A stretch of DNA of 64,000 nucleotides from Corynebacterium kalidii. GTDB taxonomy: Bacteria; Actinomycetota; Actinomycetes; Mycobacteriales; Mycobacteriaceae. Both the position numbers and the translations under genes were made by a program. The DNA lies in NCBI RefSeq assembly GCF_022869005.1, contig NZ_JALIEA010000017.1, positions 62,001 to 126,000 on the forward strand. The letters are read 5' to 3'. The notes under the pieces were generated by a model. It ran no database searches. It was not told the DNA's origin and saw nothing but the letters and a program-made list of their open reading frames with translations. Positions 47,357-56,342 of the stretch are shown here, one piece after another. Positions within the stretch are counted from its first letter, which is position 1. Every line of letters begins with the position of its first letter.

Positions 47357-48532
47357 ATGATGAATTCCCCGTCTACCTCCGCACCTACCTCCGCACCACT
47401 GACCGCCGCCGACCTCTCGGCCGACCCGGTGGAGCTGACCCGCCGGCTCGTCGACATCCCGAGCACCTCCCACGAGGAGGAGGCCATCGCCGACGCCCTG
47501 CACGCCGCGCTCCAGGGGCTGCGCGCCGAGCACCCGCATGTCACCGTCGACCGCCACGGCAACACGGTGGTGGCCCGGACGCACCGCGGACTGCCTACCA
47601 GGGTGATCCTCGCCGGCCACATCGACACCGTGCCGCCGGCGGACAACCTGCCCTCGGTCCGGCGTCCGGACGACGCCGGACAGGACAGCATCCACGGTCT
47701 CGGGTCCGTGGACATGAAGTCCGGCGACGCGGTGTACATCCACGCCTTCGCGACCCTGGCCGGGGACCCCCGGCTGGCCCATGACCTCACCCTCGTGCTC
47801 TACGAGGGCGAGGAGGTCGCGACCCGTTACAACGGTCTCGGCCACCTGGCACGGCACCACCCGGAGTGGCTGGCCGGCGACGTCGCGCTGCTGGGGGAGC
47901 CCTCCGGTGCGGTGATCGAGGCCGGGTGCCAGGGGACGCTGCGGGTGCGGGTGACCGCGCACGGCACCCGGGCGCACTCCGCGAGGTCCTGGCTCGGCGA
48001 CAACGCCGTCCACCGCCTGTCGCCGGTGATCGCGCGGGTGAGCGACTACCGCCCCCGCGACGTCGAGATCGACGGCTGCCACTACCGGGAGGGGCTCAAC
48101 GTGGTCCACCTCGAGGCCGGTGTGGCGACCAACACCGTCCCCGACGAGGCGTGGATGTTCGTGAACTTCCGCTTCGCGCCCGACCGTACGGGTGAGGAGG
48201 CGCTCGCCCACACGCTGGACGTCCTCGGCGTCGGGACCCCGGAGGCCCCGGCCGAGGGATTCAGTGTGGAGGTCGACGACCTCGCCCCCGGCGCGCTACC
48301 GGGCCTCAGCCAGCCTGCGGCGGCCACGCTCGTCGAGGCCACCGGAGGTAACGTCCGCGCGAAGTTCGGCTGGACTGACGTGTCGCGCTTCTCCGCGCTG
48401 GGCATCCCGGCGGTGAACTTCGGCCCCGGCGACCCGGGGTTGTGCCACACCCCGCAGGAGAACTGCCCGGTGGAGATGATCGTGACCGTGAGTGACCAGT
48501 TGACCGACTACCTGACCCGGAAGGCGCGGTGA
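47357..48532 (+). CDS. dapE: Succinyl-diaminopimelate desuccinylase DapE
   Basis: A 391-residue M20 metallohydrolase. LAGHIDTVPPADN, GSVDMKSGDA, EGEEVATRYNG, LGEPSGAVIEAGCQG and GDPGLCHTPQE hold the two-metal site; the HGTRAHSARSW segment is the dimerisation and substrate part. It completes the succinylase branch with dapC and dapD. ATG 47357 or 47360 may be used. The next gene starts 6 bases after the stop. Confidence 0.95.
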   Translation: MMNSPSTSAPTSAPLTAADLSADPVELTRRLVDIPSTSHEEEAIADALHAALQGLRAEHPHVTVDRHGNTVVARTHRGLPTRVILAGHIDTVPPADNLPSVRRPDDAGQDSIHGLGSVDMKSGDAVYIHAFATLAGDPRLAHDLTLVLYEGEEVATRYNGLGHLARHHPEWLAGDVALLGEPSGAVIEAGCQGTLRVRVTAHGTRAHSARSWLGDNAVHRLSPVIARVSDYRPRDVEIDGCHYREGLNVVHLEAGVATNTVPDEAWMFVNFRFAPDRTGEEALAHTLDVLGVGTPEAPAEGFSVEVDDLAPGALPGLSQPAAATLVEATGGNVRAKFGWTDVSRFSALGIPAVNFGPGDPGLCHTPQENCPVEMIVTVSDQLTDYLTRKAR

Positions 48533-48538
48533 CGTGCG

Positions 48539-49405
48539 ATGGCCGACCATGAACCACAACCCTTCACCTTCCAGGGGCCGGTGATGCGCCGCGGCATCGA
48601 CGGTGTCTACCCGGGCACCCGGTACCCGGGTTCCACCACCGACCAGCGGTTGCTGGACGAACAGCCCAACACCGACTGGCTGCACGCGGACCCGTGGCGG
48701 GTGATGCGCATCCAGTCCGAGTTCGTCGAGGGCTTCGGCGCGCTGGCCGAGTTGCCCAAGGCCGTCACCGTGTGGGGGTCTGCGCGGGTGTCGCCGGACC
48801 ACGAGTACTACGAGATGGGTCGTGAACTCGGTAAACGGCTCAAGGAGGCCGGCTACGCGGTGATCACCGGTGGCGGTCCCGGGCTGATGGAGGCCCCGAA
48901 CCGTGGCGCGGCCGAGAACGGCGGGCTGTCGGTGGGCCTGGGGATCGAGCTGCCGCACGAGCAGGGACTGAACTCCTGGGTGAACCTGGGGCTGAACTTC
49001 CGCTACTTTTTCGTCCGTAAGACGATGTTCCTGAAGTACGCCCAGGCCTTCATCTGCCTGCCCGGTGGCTTCGGGACCCTCGACGAGCTCTTCGAGGCCC
49101 TGGTGATGGTGCAGACCGGGAAGGTCCGACAGTTCCCGATCGTGCTGCTGGGCTGCGAATTCTGGGGCGGGTTGGTCGAGTGGATCACCAGCCGGCTCGT
49201 CGACGAGGGGATGATCTCCGAGGGCGACCCCGACCTGTTCCTGCTCACCGACTCGCCCGAGGAGGCCGTCGCCTACTGTGTGGAGGCCCACCAGGGGCAG
49301 GTCGAGGAACTCGAGGAGCGGCGGAGAGAGCTTCTCCGGGAGCTGGAGAACCTGGAGAAGCAGGCCGGACGGATGTCGGGCGGCGCCGGTCCGGACGACC
49401 GGTAG
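48539..49405 (+). CDS. LOG-family nucleotide phosphoribohydrolase (TIGR00730-like)
   Basis: A 288-residue protein with the LOG signature PGGFGTLDE and GGGPGLMEAPNRGA. In plants and mycobacteria (Rv1205) such enzymes release cytokinin-like bases from nucleotide monophosphates. The C-terminal about 60 residues, a Glu/Arg coiled coil (EELEERRRELLRELENLEKQ), extend beyond the enzyme domain. Probably in the same transcript as dapE. Confidence 0.9.
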   Translation: MADHEPQPFTFQGPVMRRGIDGVYPGTRYPGSTTDQRLLDEQPNTDWLHADPWRVMRIQSEFVEGFGALAELPKAVTVWGSARVSPDHEYYEMGRELGKRLKEAGYAVITGGGPGLMEAPNRGAAENGGLSVGLGIELPHEQGLNSWVNLGLNFRYFFVRKTMFLKYAQAFICLPGGFGTLDELFEALVMVQTGKVRQFPIVLLGCEFWGGLVEWITSRLVDEGMISEGDPDLFLLTDSPEEAVAYCVEAHQGQVEELEERRRELLRELENLEKQAGRMSGGAGPDDR

Positions 49406-49425
49406 TTGGGGTATCCTCGACTCCC

Positions 49426-49605
49426 ATGTATCTGCTCGTCACCGTCATCGCGTCACTGCTGGTGGGCCTGATCCTCGTCTACCTGGTGCTGACGGTGTTC
49501 GACCGCGAGCCACCGGCACCGGGGCGTACCCGTAGGACCCGGCGGGTACGGGCGCAGGACGCGGTCATCGGTGAGCACGGCGAACAGCACGAGAGGGCAC
49601 AGTGA
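49426..49605 (+). CDS. Small single-pass membrane protein
   Basis: A 59-residue protein: N-terminal helix YLLVTVIASLLVGLILVYLV, then Pro/Arg-rich tail (APGRTRRTRRVRAQD). A TATCCT-like box is just upstream, but co-transcription with the LOG gene is likely. It overlaps the next gene by GTGA. Corynebacterial tiny proteins of this layout are common; role unknown. Confidence 0.7.
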   Translation: MYLLVTVIASLLVGLILVYLVLTVFDREPPAPGRTRRTRRVRAQDAVIGEHGEQHERAQ

Positions 49606-51095
49606 AGAAGATCCCGAATCTACCTCGGCCGGTACCGGAGATCACGGTGGGGGACACCGTGACCGGCAGCGACGTCATCGACTGCCGGATCCTCCGGATG
49701 CCGGAGGAGACAGGGGGCCCAGGACACGCAGCGCGCCCAGGGCACGCACGTCACACCGGTCCCGGCGTGGAGCTGGCCGACGACGGCGTGTGGGAGGTCC
49801 GGGTGCCGGCGGTGCCGTCCGCCCTGACCGACCTGGCCGAGCTCTCCGACGAACCCCGCCTCGCCGAGGACGGGTGGCGGGCCGTGGCAGCGGCACTGGT
49901 CCGTCGGCTCGGGGTACTCGTCGACGGCCACCCCGTGCGTGCGAAACGGCATACCGTGCAGATCCGCGTGCCGGAGGGCACCACCGTGCACAACCTGCGC
50001 AATCTGAGCCAGGGCATCGTGCTGGGCGGACGACAGCTGGTGACCAGCAGGAAGGACCCGGCCGCCGATGTCCGGTCGGTCCATCTCGACCTGACCGCGC
50101 TCGCCGGTGACCCGGTGGCCGAGCGCGCCGAGGACGCCGTGCACCGGGGGCTGGTGCTCGGGGCGGCCACGGCACTGGCCAGGGACATCGACGCGGTGCC
50201 GGCTCCGGCGGCGACGTCGGCATGGTGGCGGCGCAAGGCCAAGGCGTTCCTCGGCGATGTGCCGGGGGTCCGGGTGAAGACCCACGGGCGCGGCTGGTTG
50301 CAGCGCAAGGGGTTCGGCGGCATCCTGGCCACCGCCGCTGCAGGGCCCGGGCAGAACGACCCCGGAGTGGACGACGAGACCGGTTTCGTCGAGATGGTCT
50401 GGGACCCGGACGCGGCCGAGGGCGACCTCACCGACGAGCGGCCGGACGTCCTGCTGGTCGGCGGGGCGACGGTGCCGGCGGTGATCCGTGCCCTGGCCGA
50501 GCTGAAGGGGCCGCGGAAGGTCGTCGGCCTGGTGCCCGTGCACGGCTACACTCCGCCGGTCTCCGTCCCGGGGCGGGCCCGGACGGTGGTCGAACACGTC
50601 GACGGGACCACGACGCAGGTCCCCGGTGCGGGCAGTGCCGCGGAAACGGCGGAGATCTGCCGACGCCTGGCACTCGCGGACGCCGTGGCCTGGGGTGTCC
50701 GGCGCTACCGGCCGCGACGGGTCGTGGTGGTCGGGCCGGTGTCGACGGCGTCGAAGACGGCGTTCGGTGAACTGACCGGCGCCGTGACCGGTGACGAGCA
50801 GGCGGTCCGTCGGGTGACGCTGCGTGGTGCACGGGTCGGGGAGCGGTGGTGGCCGCTGCCCACCCCGTCCTACCTGGAGGCCAACGTCACCGCCCGCGAG
50901 GCCGATGTCACCGTCGCCCCCGAAGGCCCCGGTGCACTGACGGCGGCGATGTTCCTGCGTCGCTTCGCCGACGGCGTGCCCTCCACGGTCCTCGACACGA
51001 CGGGGCCGTCGTGGTCGGATTCCGTGCGCGGTGACATCGGCCGGGGTAGCACGGGTTTTGCGGCCCGTACTCTTGTAGAGTGGTTCCGGAAGTAG
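49602..51095 (+). CDS. Degenerate leucyl aminopeptidase-like (M17) protein
   Basis: A 497-residue protein that follows the M17 layout: an N-terminal domain, then RGWLQRKGFGGILATAAAGPG and PDVLLVGGATVPAV, and a C-terminal GPGALTAAMFLRRFADG and LDTTGPSWSDSVRG. The catalytic metal motifs of active enzymes (FDTGG-type and NTDAEGR) are not present at the expected places; the latter aligns to AAETAEICRRLALADAV. Therefore it is probably a non-enzymatic or altered member. GTG 49602 overlaps the previous stop. Confidence 0.72.
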   Translation: MKKIPNLPRPVPEITVGDTVTGSDVIDCRILRMPEETGGPGHAARPGHARHTGPGVELADDGVWEVRVPAVPSALTDLAELSDEPRLAEDGWRAVAAALVRRLGVLVDGHPVRAKRHTVQIRVPEGTTVHNLRNLSQGIVLGGRQLVTSRKDPAADVRSVHLDLTALAGDPVAERAEDAVHRGLVLGAATALARDIDAVPAPAATSAWWRRKAKAFLGDVPGVRVKTHGRGWLQRKGFGGILATAAAGPGQNDPGVDDETGFVEMVWDPDAAEGDLTDERPDVLLVGGATVPAVIRALAELKGPRKVVGLVPVHGYTPPVSVPGRARTVVEHVDGTTTQVPGAGSAAETAEICRRLALADAVAWGVRRYRPRRVVVVGPVSTASKTAFGELTGAVTGDEQAVRRVTLRGARVGERWWPLPTPSYLEANVTAREADVTVAPEGPGALTAAMFLRRFADGVPSTVLDTTGPSWSDSVRGDIGRGSTGFAARTLVEWFRK

Positions 51096-51144
51096 CCGAT
51101 CCGGCGCTTTTCCCGTTCCACTACCGAGGGGAGACCCCGCACCC

Positions 51145-52026
51145 GTGCTCTCTGATGTCATCGACCTTCTCGCCGACCCGGTGGACGGCACCCCGTTGCG
51201 CGCCGGTGACGACGCGTGGAAAACACTGGTGTCCGAATCCGGTCACAACTACGACGTGGCCCGCCAGGGCTACGTCACCCTCGCCGGTGGCGCCGGACTG
51301 CGCTACACCGGCGACGACGCCGAAATGATCCAGGCACGGGAGACGTTCCTCTCCGGCGGGCATTTCGCCCCCTTCGTCGAGTCGATCACCGAGCACGTGG
51401 GCCAGGCGCTCGACGACGCCGCCGTCGCCGACGACGCGCACCCGGCGATCGTGGAGATCGGGGCCGGCACGGGCTACTACCTGTCGCACACCCTGGATTC
51501 GATCGAGAACTCCCGGGGTGTCGGCATCGACGTGTCCGTGCCCGCGGCGAAGCGGCTGGCGGCGTGCCACCGTAACATCGGCGCGGTCGTGGCGGACGCC
51601 TGGTCGCGCCTGCCGCTGCGCGACGGGGTCGTCGACGCGGTGACGGTGATCTTCGCACCCCGTAACGCCGCCGAGTTCGCCCGGGTCCTGTCGCCGGAGG
51701 GGCAGGTCATCGTGCTCACCGCCGACGCCGGCCACCTGGCGGAGCTGCGCGAGCCCCTCGGCATCATCGACGTCGAGGAGGGGAAGGTGGAGCGGATGAT
51801 CGCCCAGGCCTCGGGCCACCTCGTGCCGGTGGGGGAGCCGGAGAGCGTGGAGTTCGAGATGACCCTGGACCAGGCGTCGATCGCCGCACAGATCGGGATG
51901 AGCCCCTCGGCCCGTCACATCCACCCGACGGTGCTGGCCGAGCGCATCGCCGCGCTGCCGGAGACCATGACCGTCACGGCCCGGGCGGCGATCACCCGCC
52001 TGCGGCGGGACCCCGGCCTGGGCTGA
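51145..52026 (+). CDS. RlmA-type 23S rRNA guanine methyltransferase-like
   Basis: A 293-residue SAM enzyme: N-terminal region (YDVARQGYVTLAGG, MIQARETFLSGGHFAPF) and the Rossmann SAM site VEIGAGTGYYLSHTL, later VTVIFAPRNAAEFARV. This matches RlmA/TlrB-like enzymes that methylate 23S rRNA G745/G748. The four zinc Cys that normally begin these enzymes are absent. GTG 51145 follows GAGGGGAGA. In the dapE-sigE block. Confidence 0.85.
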   Translation: MLSDVIDLLADPVDGTPLRAGDDAWKTLVSESGHNYDVARQGYVTLAGGAGLRYTGDDAEMIQARETFLSGGHFAPFVESITEHVGQALDDAAVADDAHPAIVEIGAGTGYYLSHTLDSIENSRGVGIDVSVPAAKRLAACHRNIGAVVADAWSRLPLRDGVVDAVTVIFAPRNAAEFARVLSPEGQVIVLTADAGHLAELREPLGIIDVEEGKVERMIAQASGHLVPVGEPESVEFEMTLDQASIAAQIGMSPSARHIHPTVLAERIAALPETMTVTARAAITRLRRDPGLG

Positions 52027-52037
52027 GCCCCCGCAGC

Positions 52038-52064
52038 CAGGGTTATTCCCCAGGGTTATTCCCC
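52038..52064. repeat. 13-bp tandem duplication CAGGGTTATTCCC
   Basis: CAGGGTTATTCCC occurs at 52038-52050 and again at 52051-52063, over the stop codon of the leftward hydrolase-like gene, giving a second TAA behind the first. Confidence 0.7.
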
Positions 52065-53579
52065 GGGGTCGATCCCGGCGGCGAGGTCCCGGTCGGCCAG
52101 GACGGCCTCGCGGATGAGCTTCTCCTGCTCCGCGGGGTCGTCCAGGTGCGCCAGCTGACGCTGGAGCTGGCGGCCCAGGGACTCCATGGCCGACAGCACC
52201 CGGGCGCCGCCGGTGGCCCGGACCGCGAACCGGTCGAAGGCCCGTGGCCCGGTCAGCGCCGTCGTCAGGGACACCAGGCCGCCGTCGGCGAAGACCTCGC
52301 AGACCGGGCCGTCGACCAAGATGGTCAGGGTGTCGCTGTCCCCGTCGCTGAGGGGGGCGACACGGGTGTCACCGTCCCTGGTCACCGAGACCTGCCCGCC
52401 GGAATGGGCGACGCTGAGGATGACGCCGCCGTCCTTGTCCAGCAGGTCCACGGTGGCGGTACCGGCCTCGACGTCGAGCTGGGCGGTGTAGACCGCGGCT
52501 CGGTCGGTGTAGGACCGTACGGCCGTGGGGAGACCGATGACGTCCTGGTAGAGGTGACCGTCGCGCAGGGTGAGGAACCGCGGCACCGACAGGCAGTTCG
52601 CCCAGGTGGCTGGTTCGTCGCCCGGGCCGCTGTGGGGGTACGCCCCCACCAGCCCGGAGAGCACCGGGCGGGTCCCGTGGACCAGGCGTGGGCGGGTGAA
52701 GTCGTGGCCGTGGTCGAGGAGCTGGAAGGTCGTGGAGGTGTGGAAGGTGGTCCCGTCGAGCCGGCCCACGATGTAGCCGGTGACCTCGCGGCCGCCGTCC
52801 CCCGTCCCGGCGGAGCCGTCGTCGGGGAAGGTGATGAACAGGACGTCGCGCTCCTCCCCGGTGCCGAGGTCGGTCATCCGGGTCAGACGCGGGGCGTAGG
52901 GCCGGCCGTGCGGGACGGTGTCACCGGTGATCCGGAGGTCCCCGCGGACCGTCCACGCCTGGCGGTCGGCGGACTCCAGCACCACGATGCGGGCGTCGAC
53001 GTCGTCGATGAGATCGAGGGCGACCATGGTCCACCCGTCGCCGTGCCGGAGCACGGACGGGGTGGCCAGGTCGTGGACGGGGCAGGCGGAGTCGTCGATG
53101 TCCACCGGGCCGAGGCGCTCGACGAAGGGGGACACCACGCTGGGGTCGTCGGAGACCTCGGCGGTCGCGGCCCCGAGATCGGCGATCCGGGCGCGCTGGA
53201 GGGTGAAGGTCCGGTCGCCCCGGTGGCCGTGGGGGAGGGCGTTGGAACGCAGGCCGGAGGCGGTGGCGTCGCCGGCCGGGGCGGTGGTGACGAAGAACAG
53301 CTCGACGCCGTCGCCGACGGGGACGGCGGACCCCGCCAGGCAGTCGATCTCGTCGTCGTGCGGGACGAGGACGTCGTCGCACACGTCCCAGCCGTAGGGG
53401 ATGTTCGAGGCGATCTGGTGGGCCCAGCGGGCGCCACTGTCAGGACGGGGCCGGAACTGGTGGAAGACGTGGAGCGAGTCACCCCGGCTCAGGGCCCCGG
53501 CGGGCGCCTCGAGGACTCCGACTTCCGCGGTGACGTGTAGTTCAGGTCTGTAGCGGTTCACGTCATCCCTGTATACCAC
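52056..53579 (-). CDS. GH32-like glycoside hydrolase, altered catalytic region
   Basis: A 507-residue protein with GH32 architecture: beta-propeller starting RYRPELHVTAEVGVLEAPAG, DSLHVFHQFRP, ARWAHQIASNIPYGW, then a C-terminal sandwich with CEVFADGG. Active beta-fructosidases carry Asp in W-[ML]-NDPNG; here this reads GVLEAPAG, so the nucleophile seems replaced. The RDP-like and EC-like motifs are also not clear. It may bind rather than cleave sugar. The GTG start is uncertain within a few codons. Confidence 0.78.
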   Translation of the reverse strand: MVYRDDVNRYRPELHVTAEVGVLEAPAGALSRGDSLHVFHQFRPRPDSGARWAHQIASNIPYGWDVCDDVLVPHDDEIDCLAGSAVPVGDGVELFFVTTAPAGDATASGLRSNALPHGHRGDRTFTLQRARIADLGAATAEVSDDPSVVSPFVERLGPVDIDDSACPVHDLATPSVLRHGDGWTMVALDLIDDVDARIVVLESADRQAWTVRGDLRITGDTVPHGRPYAPRLTRMTDLGTGEERDVLFITFPDDGSAGTGDGGREVTGYIVGRLDGTTFHTSTTFQLLDHGHDFTRPRLVHGTRPVLSGLVGAYPHSGPGDEPATWANCLSVPRFLTLRDGHLYQDVIGLPTAVRSYTDRAAVYTAQLDVEAGTATVDLLDKDGGVILSVAHSGGQVSVTRDGDTRVAPLSDGDSDTLTILVDGPVCEVFADGGLVSLTTALTGPRAFDRFAVRATGGARVLSAMESLGRQLQRQLAHLDDPAEQEKLIREAVLADRDLAAGIDPGE

Positions 53580-53624
53580 CGTCAGGGACCTCGGTGCTGC
53601 CGCTCACCGGCCACCCCCCGGCCG

Positions 53625-54281
53625 TCAGGCGCCGTGCTTGGTGATGACGGTGCAGCCCGCGCCCAACGGCAGGCGTGCCACCGTGATGCCGTCGAGGGAC
53701 CGCAGGTGTGCCTCGGCCTCGGCGGCGGCCCGGGTCTGGCGGTCGGTGTGGTCGGGGTCGGCCAGGGTGCCGTCGAGCAACGAATCCAGCAGCACCAGCA
53801 CCCCGCCGGGGCGCAGGACGGGCAGCGCGGCGTCGACTGTCGCCGAGAGGTGCTCGATCATCGACTGGGAGACGATGATGTCGTAGGCGTCGGTGGCCAG
53901 CCGGGACACGCCGACCAGCGGTGCCGACGGCAGGAACCGGTAGGCGTTCGGCCTGATGCCGGCCAACGAGAAGGCACTGCGTGCCAGAGACTGGTGCTGC
54001 ACCTCCGGGTCGATGCAGGTGACGTGCCCGTTGTCGGCGAAGCCGGCGAAGAGGTGCAGGCCGATCACCCCGTACGCCGGGGACATCACCACCGCGGTGG
54101 GGGACGGAGTGGTGATCTGCGCCGCCAGGAACGTGAGGAACTCACCGGTCATGGCGTCGGGGGTGAGCAACCCGTACTCGGCAGCGGAATCACGGGCAGC
54201 GTCGAGGGACTCGTCGGTGGCGGCGGTGCCGTTGACGTAGTCGCGGACGGCGTCGAGGGCGGAGCGGGATTCTGCGTTCAC
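53625..54281 (-). CDS. SAM-dependent O-methyltransferase (Rv1220c-like)
   Basis: A 218-residue methyltransferase of the class-I COMT-like type: PTAVVMSPAYGVIGLHLFAG (SAM region), TCIDPEVQHQ, YDIIVSQSM, and GGVLVLLDSLLDGTLADPD. In mycobacteria the homologous gene lies divergently beside sigE, exactly as here. Its substrate is unknown. GTG 54281 is used since the longer frame upstream lacks family similarity. Confidence 0.85.
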   Translation of the reverse strand: MNAESRSALDAVRDYVNGTAATDESLDAARDSAAEYGLLTPDAMTGEFLTFLAAQITTPSPTAVVMSPAYGVIGLHLFAGFADNGHVTCIDPEVQHQSLARSAFSLAGIRPNAYRFLPSAPLVGVSRLATDAYDIIVSQSMIEHLSATVDAALPVLRPGGVLVLLDSLLDGTLADPDHTDRQTRAAAEAEAHLRSLDGITVARLPLGAGCTVITKHGA

Positions 54282-54378
54282 GGGTGTAACTGTAGGTGTG
54301 CTGAGCTGCCGATGTGGTGACCGCCCCCGGCGCGTCGGCACGACACTGCCCTGTCCCTGGTCAGTCACCGCCCCACGT

Positions 54379-54408
54379 GGGAAAACTGTGCTTGGTGGGG
54401 CGTGAGTT
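54379..54408 (+). promoter_or_regulatory. Candidate ECF-type promoter of sigE (GGGAAAA ... CGTGAGTT)
   Basis: GGGAAAA (54379-54385) and CGTGAGTT (54401-54408) resemble the -35 and -10 of SigE/SigH promoters, which would allow autoregulation. The distance to sigE is about 130 bases. Support is by motif only. Confidence 0.35.
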
Positions 54409-54536
54409 ACATCTTTACATTCAGCTGTCCCACAAGATACATTTGAGGGTGAAAGCCATCGGGGGCCCAGGTGCTCACAGCGAATCCGAAGCGCCCGGGC
54501 ACACAAAGGTAATGGACGTGCGTCAGGATGGTAACC

Positions 54537-55124
54537 ATGAACACCGCAGCAGACCCCGGCGCTGGCGGGGCGACAGGTGCCTTCGACCGTGGCGAAGGCG
54601 CGATCCCGTCATGGACCGAACTCGTCGAAGAACATGCGGACAGCGTCTACCGTCTGGCGTACCGCCTCAGTGGTGACCGGCAGGATGCCGAGGACCTCAC
54701 CCAGGACACCTTCATGCGGGCCTTCCGGTCGCTGAAGTCCTACCGGCCGGGCACGTTCTCCGGCTGGCTGCACCGGATCACGACCAACCTCTTCCTCGAC
54801 ATGGTGCGCCACCGGGGAACGATCCGTATGGAGGCGCTGCCCGAGGACTACGACCGTGTCGAGGGCACCCGCGTCGGCCCGGAGCGGGCCTTCGAGATGA
54901 ACAACCTCGACCCCGCGCTGGAACGCGCGCTCGACGACCTGAGCCCTGAATTCCGTGTCGCGGTCATCCTGTGTGACGGGCTGGACATGACCTACGAGGA
55001 GATCGCGGACACGCTGGGGTTGAAGATGGGGACGGTTCGCTCGCGTATCCACCGTGCCCGTACCCAGCTCCGCGCCGGTCTCGCCCGGTCGGCCGGCGAG
55101 CTCAGTTATGTCCCGCAGACGTAG
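54537..55124 (+). CDS. sigE: ECF sigma factor SigE
   Basis: A 195-residue sigma-70-like ECF factor. Region 2 ([34 protein letters not shown]) recognises the -10 and region 4 ([20 protein letters not shown], then a helix-turn-helix [14 protein letters not shown]) the -35. It controls cell-surface stress response in corynebacteria and mycobacteria. ATG 54537 is preceded by AGGATGG; ATG 54528 is also possible. Followed by its anti-sigma gene and tatB. Confidence 0.94.
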   Translation: MNTAADPGAGGATGAFDRGEGAIPSWTELVEEHADSVYRLAYRLSGDRQDAEDLTQDTFMRAFRSLKSYRPGTFSGWLHRITTNLFLDMVRHRGTIRMEALPEDYDRVEGTRVGPERAFEMNNLDPALERALDDLSPEFRVAVILCDGLDMTYEEIADTLGLKMGTVRSRIHRARTQLRAGLARSAGELSYVPQT

Positions 55125-55192
55125 CGGATGTCGCGCTATCATCGACGGGAGATGAGGCACGCGGCGTGCGAGTCGTCTAGGAGGTCCCAGTC

Positions 55193-55624
55193 ATGTCGGA
55201 AGTCGATAAGCTGTCGGATGTAGGGCATCTGACGCCGGAGGTCGTCGCTGCGCTGGTCGACGGGGAGTTGACCCGTGGGGCCGAACACCGGGCGAGGATC
55301 CACCTGGTGCACTGTGTGGAGTGCCGGGACGAGGTCCGGGAGCAACGGCAGGCCTCCGAGCTGCTCCGTGGCAGTATCCCGCTGGACCAGGTTCGTGTCT
55401 CCGGGAGTCTGCTGAGCCGCCTGGTCCAGATCCCCGACCACTGTGCGGCGGGGGACGTCGCCGAACCGGGCCATGACGCGGTCGGGATCGACGGGTGCCG
55501 TCGGCCGGACAGCATCACCGGCCGGATGGCGGCGGTGGCGCGGAAGGTCCAGCGACGGACGTCGAGAAGTGCGAAGTCGGGGAGGGGACGGGCGCCGTCG
55601 GCGGATCCGGGCAGCGGGGGTTAG
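55193..55624 (+). CDS. cseE: Zinc-containing anti-sigma factor CseE/RseA
   Basis: A 143-residue soluble anti-sigma protein. The ZAS motif is HLVHCVECRDEV (His-x3-Cys-x2-Cys), preceded by VVAALVDGELTRGAEHRARI, the helices that hold the sigma factor. The C-terminus is Arg/Ser/Gly-rich without membrane helix. In corynebacteria the pair sigE-cseE is conserved. AGGAGG precedes ATG 55193. Confidence 0.93.
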   Translation: MSEVDKLSDVGHLTPEVVAALVDGELTRGAEHRARIHLVHCVECRDEVREQRQASELLRGSIPLDQVRVSGSLLSRLVQIPDHCAAGDVAEPGHDAVGIDGCRRPDSITGRMAAVARKVQRRTSRSAKSGRGRAPSADPGSGG

Positions 55625-55663
55625 AATCAGAGCGTTGCCAGTGTCAAGAGAAAGGCGTGTCTG

Positions 55664-56230
55664 GTGTTCTCCAGCGTCGGATGGGGCGAGGTCCTCATCC
55701 TGATTGTCGTGGGCATTATCGTCGTCGGCCCTGAACGACTGCCCAGGTTGATCACCGACCTCAAAGCTCTGCTCCTCGCGGCGCGGACAGCGATCGCCAA
55801 TGCGAGGGAAGAACTCGACAAGGATTTCGGCGAGGAATTCGAGGAGTTCCGCAAGCCGCTGTCACAGCTCAACAGCGTCCGTCAGATGGGTGCCCGGGGG
55901 TTCATCACCAAGACCCTGCTGGACGACGACGACAGTTTCCTCACCGACCTGGAGTCGACGGCCAAAGACGTGACGGGTGCCGTGCGGGGGACCGGCGCCA
56001 CGATCGCCGGGACGTCGCCGAAGAACCCGCCACGGCCGAGCGAGGTCCCCGCCACGCCCGCCGACGGTGGCACGGGTGGTGCCGGGGCTCCTGCCGCCGG
56101 GGATGCCCGGGGCACCGGCGAGTCGCGTGTGGAGCTGCCGCAGCAGGACGAGGTCGGTGCGCCGGCAGATCGTCCGGCCGGACAGACGCGGGACTGGCGG
56201 GACCCGGGGAATCTCGACGACACCTTGTAG
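55664..56230 (+). CDS. tatB: Sec-independent translocase protein TatB
   Basis: A 188-residue protein with the TatB layout: one N-terminal membrane helix ([15 protein letters not shown]), then [20 protein letters not shown] as hinge and amphipathic helix, and a long variable C-terminus (Pro/Gly/Thr-rich after about 110). It works with TatC to bind twin-arginine signal sequences. It lies behind sigE-cseE as in other corynebacteria. The start is GTG 55664 with GAGAAAGGC. The prophage TatA at 4,382 could interact with it. Confidence 0.94.
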   Translation: MFSSVGWGEVLILIVVGIIVVGPERLPRLITDLKALLLAARTAIANAREELDKDFGEEFEEFRKPLSQLNSVRQMGARGFITKTLLDDDDSFLTDLESTAKDVTGAVRGTGATIAGTSPKNPPRPSEVPATPADGGTGGAGAPAAGDARGTGESRVELPQQDEVGAPADRPAGQTRDWRDPGNLDDTL

Positions 56231-56250
56231 ACCGGGGGCACAGCCGGGCA

Positions 56251-56306
56251 CACCGGTGGCACACCCGGGCAACACCGGTGGCACACCCGGGCAACACCGG
56301 TGGCAC
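56251..56306. repeat. 22-bp tandem repeat after tatB
   Basis: The unit CACCGGTGGCACACCCGGGC plus AA occurs at 56251-56272 and 56273-56294, with a third partial copy (12 bases) at 56295-56306. It lies between convergent tatB and mrp and is GC-rich with internal ACCGGT palindromes. Confidence 0.8.
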
Positions 56307-56318
56307 GCCAGCCCCGGA

Positions 56319-56338
56319 GCCCCTGTGTGGAGGGGGGC
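56319..56338. terminator. Candidate terminator between tatB and mrp
   Basis: GCCCCT (56319-56324) pairs with AGGGG.GC (56331-56338) around GTGTGG. No T run; it could reduce read-through from both sides. Confidence 0.4.
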
Positions 56339-56342
56339 AGGC

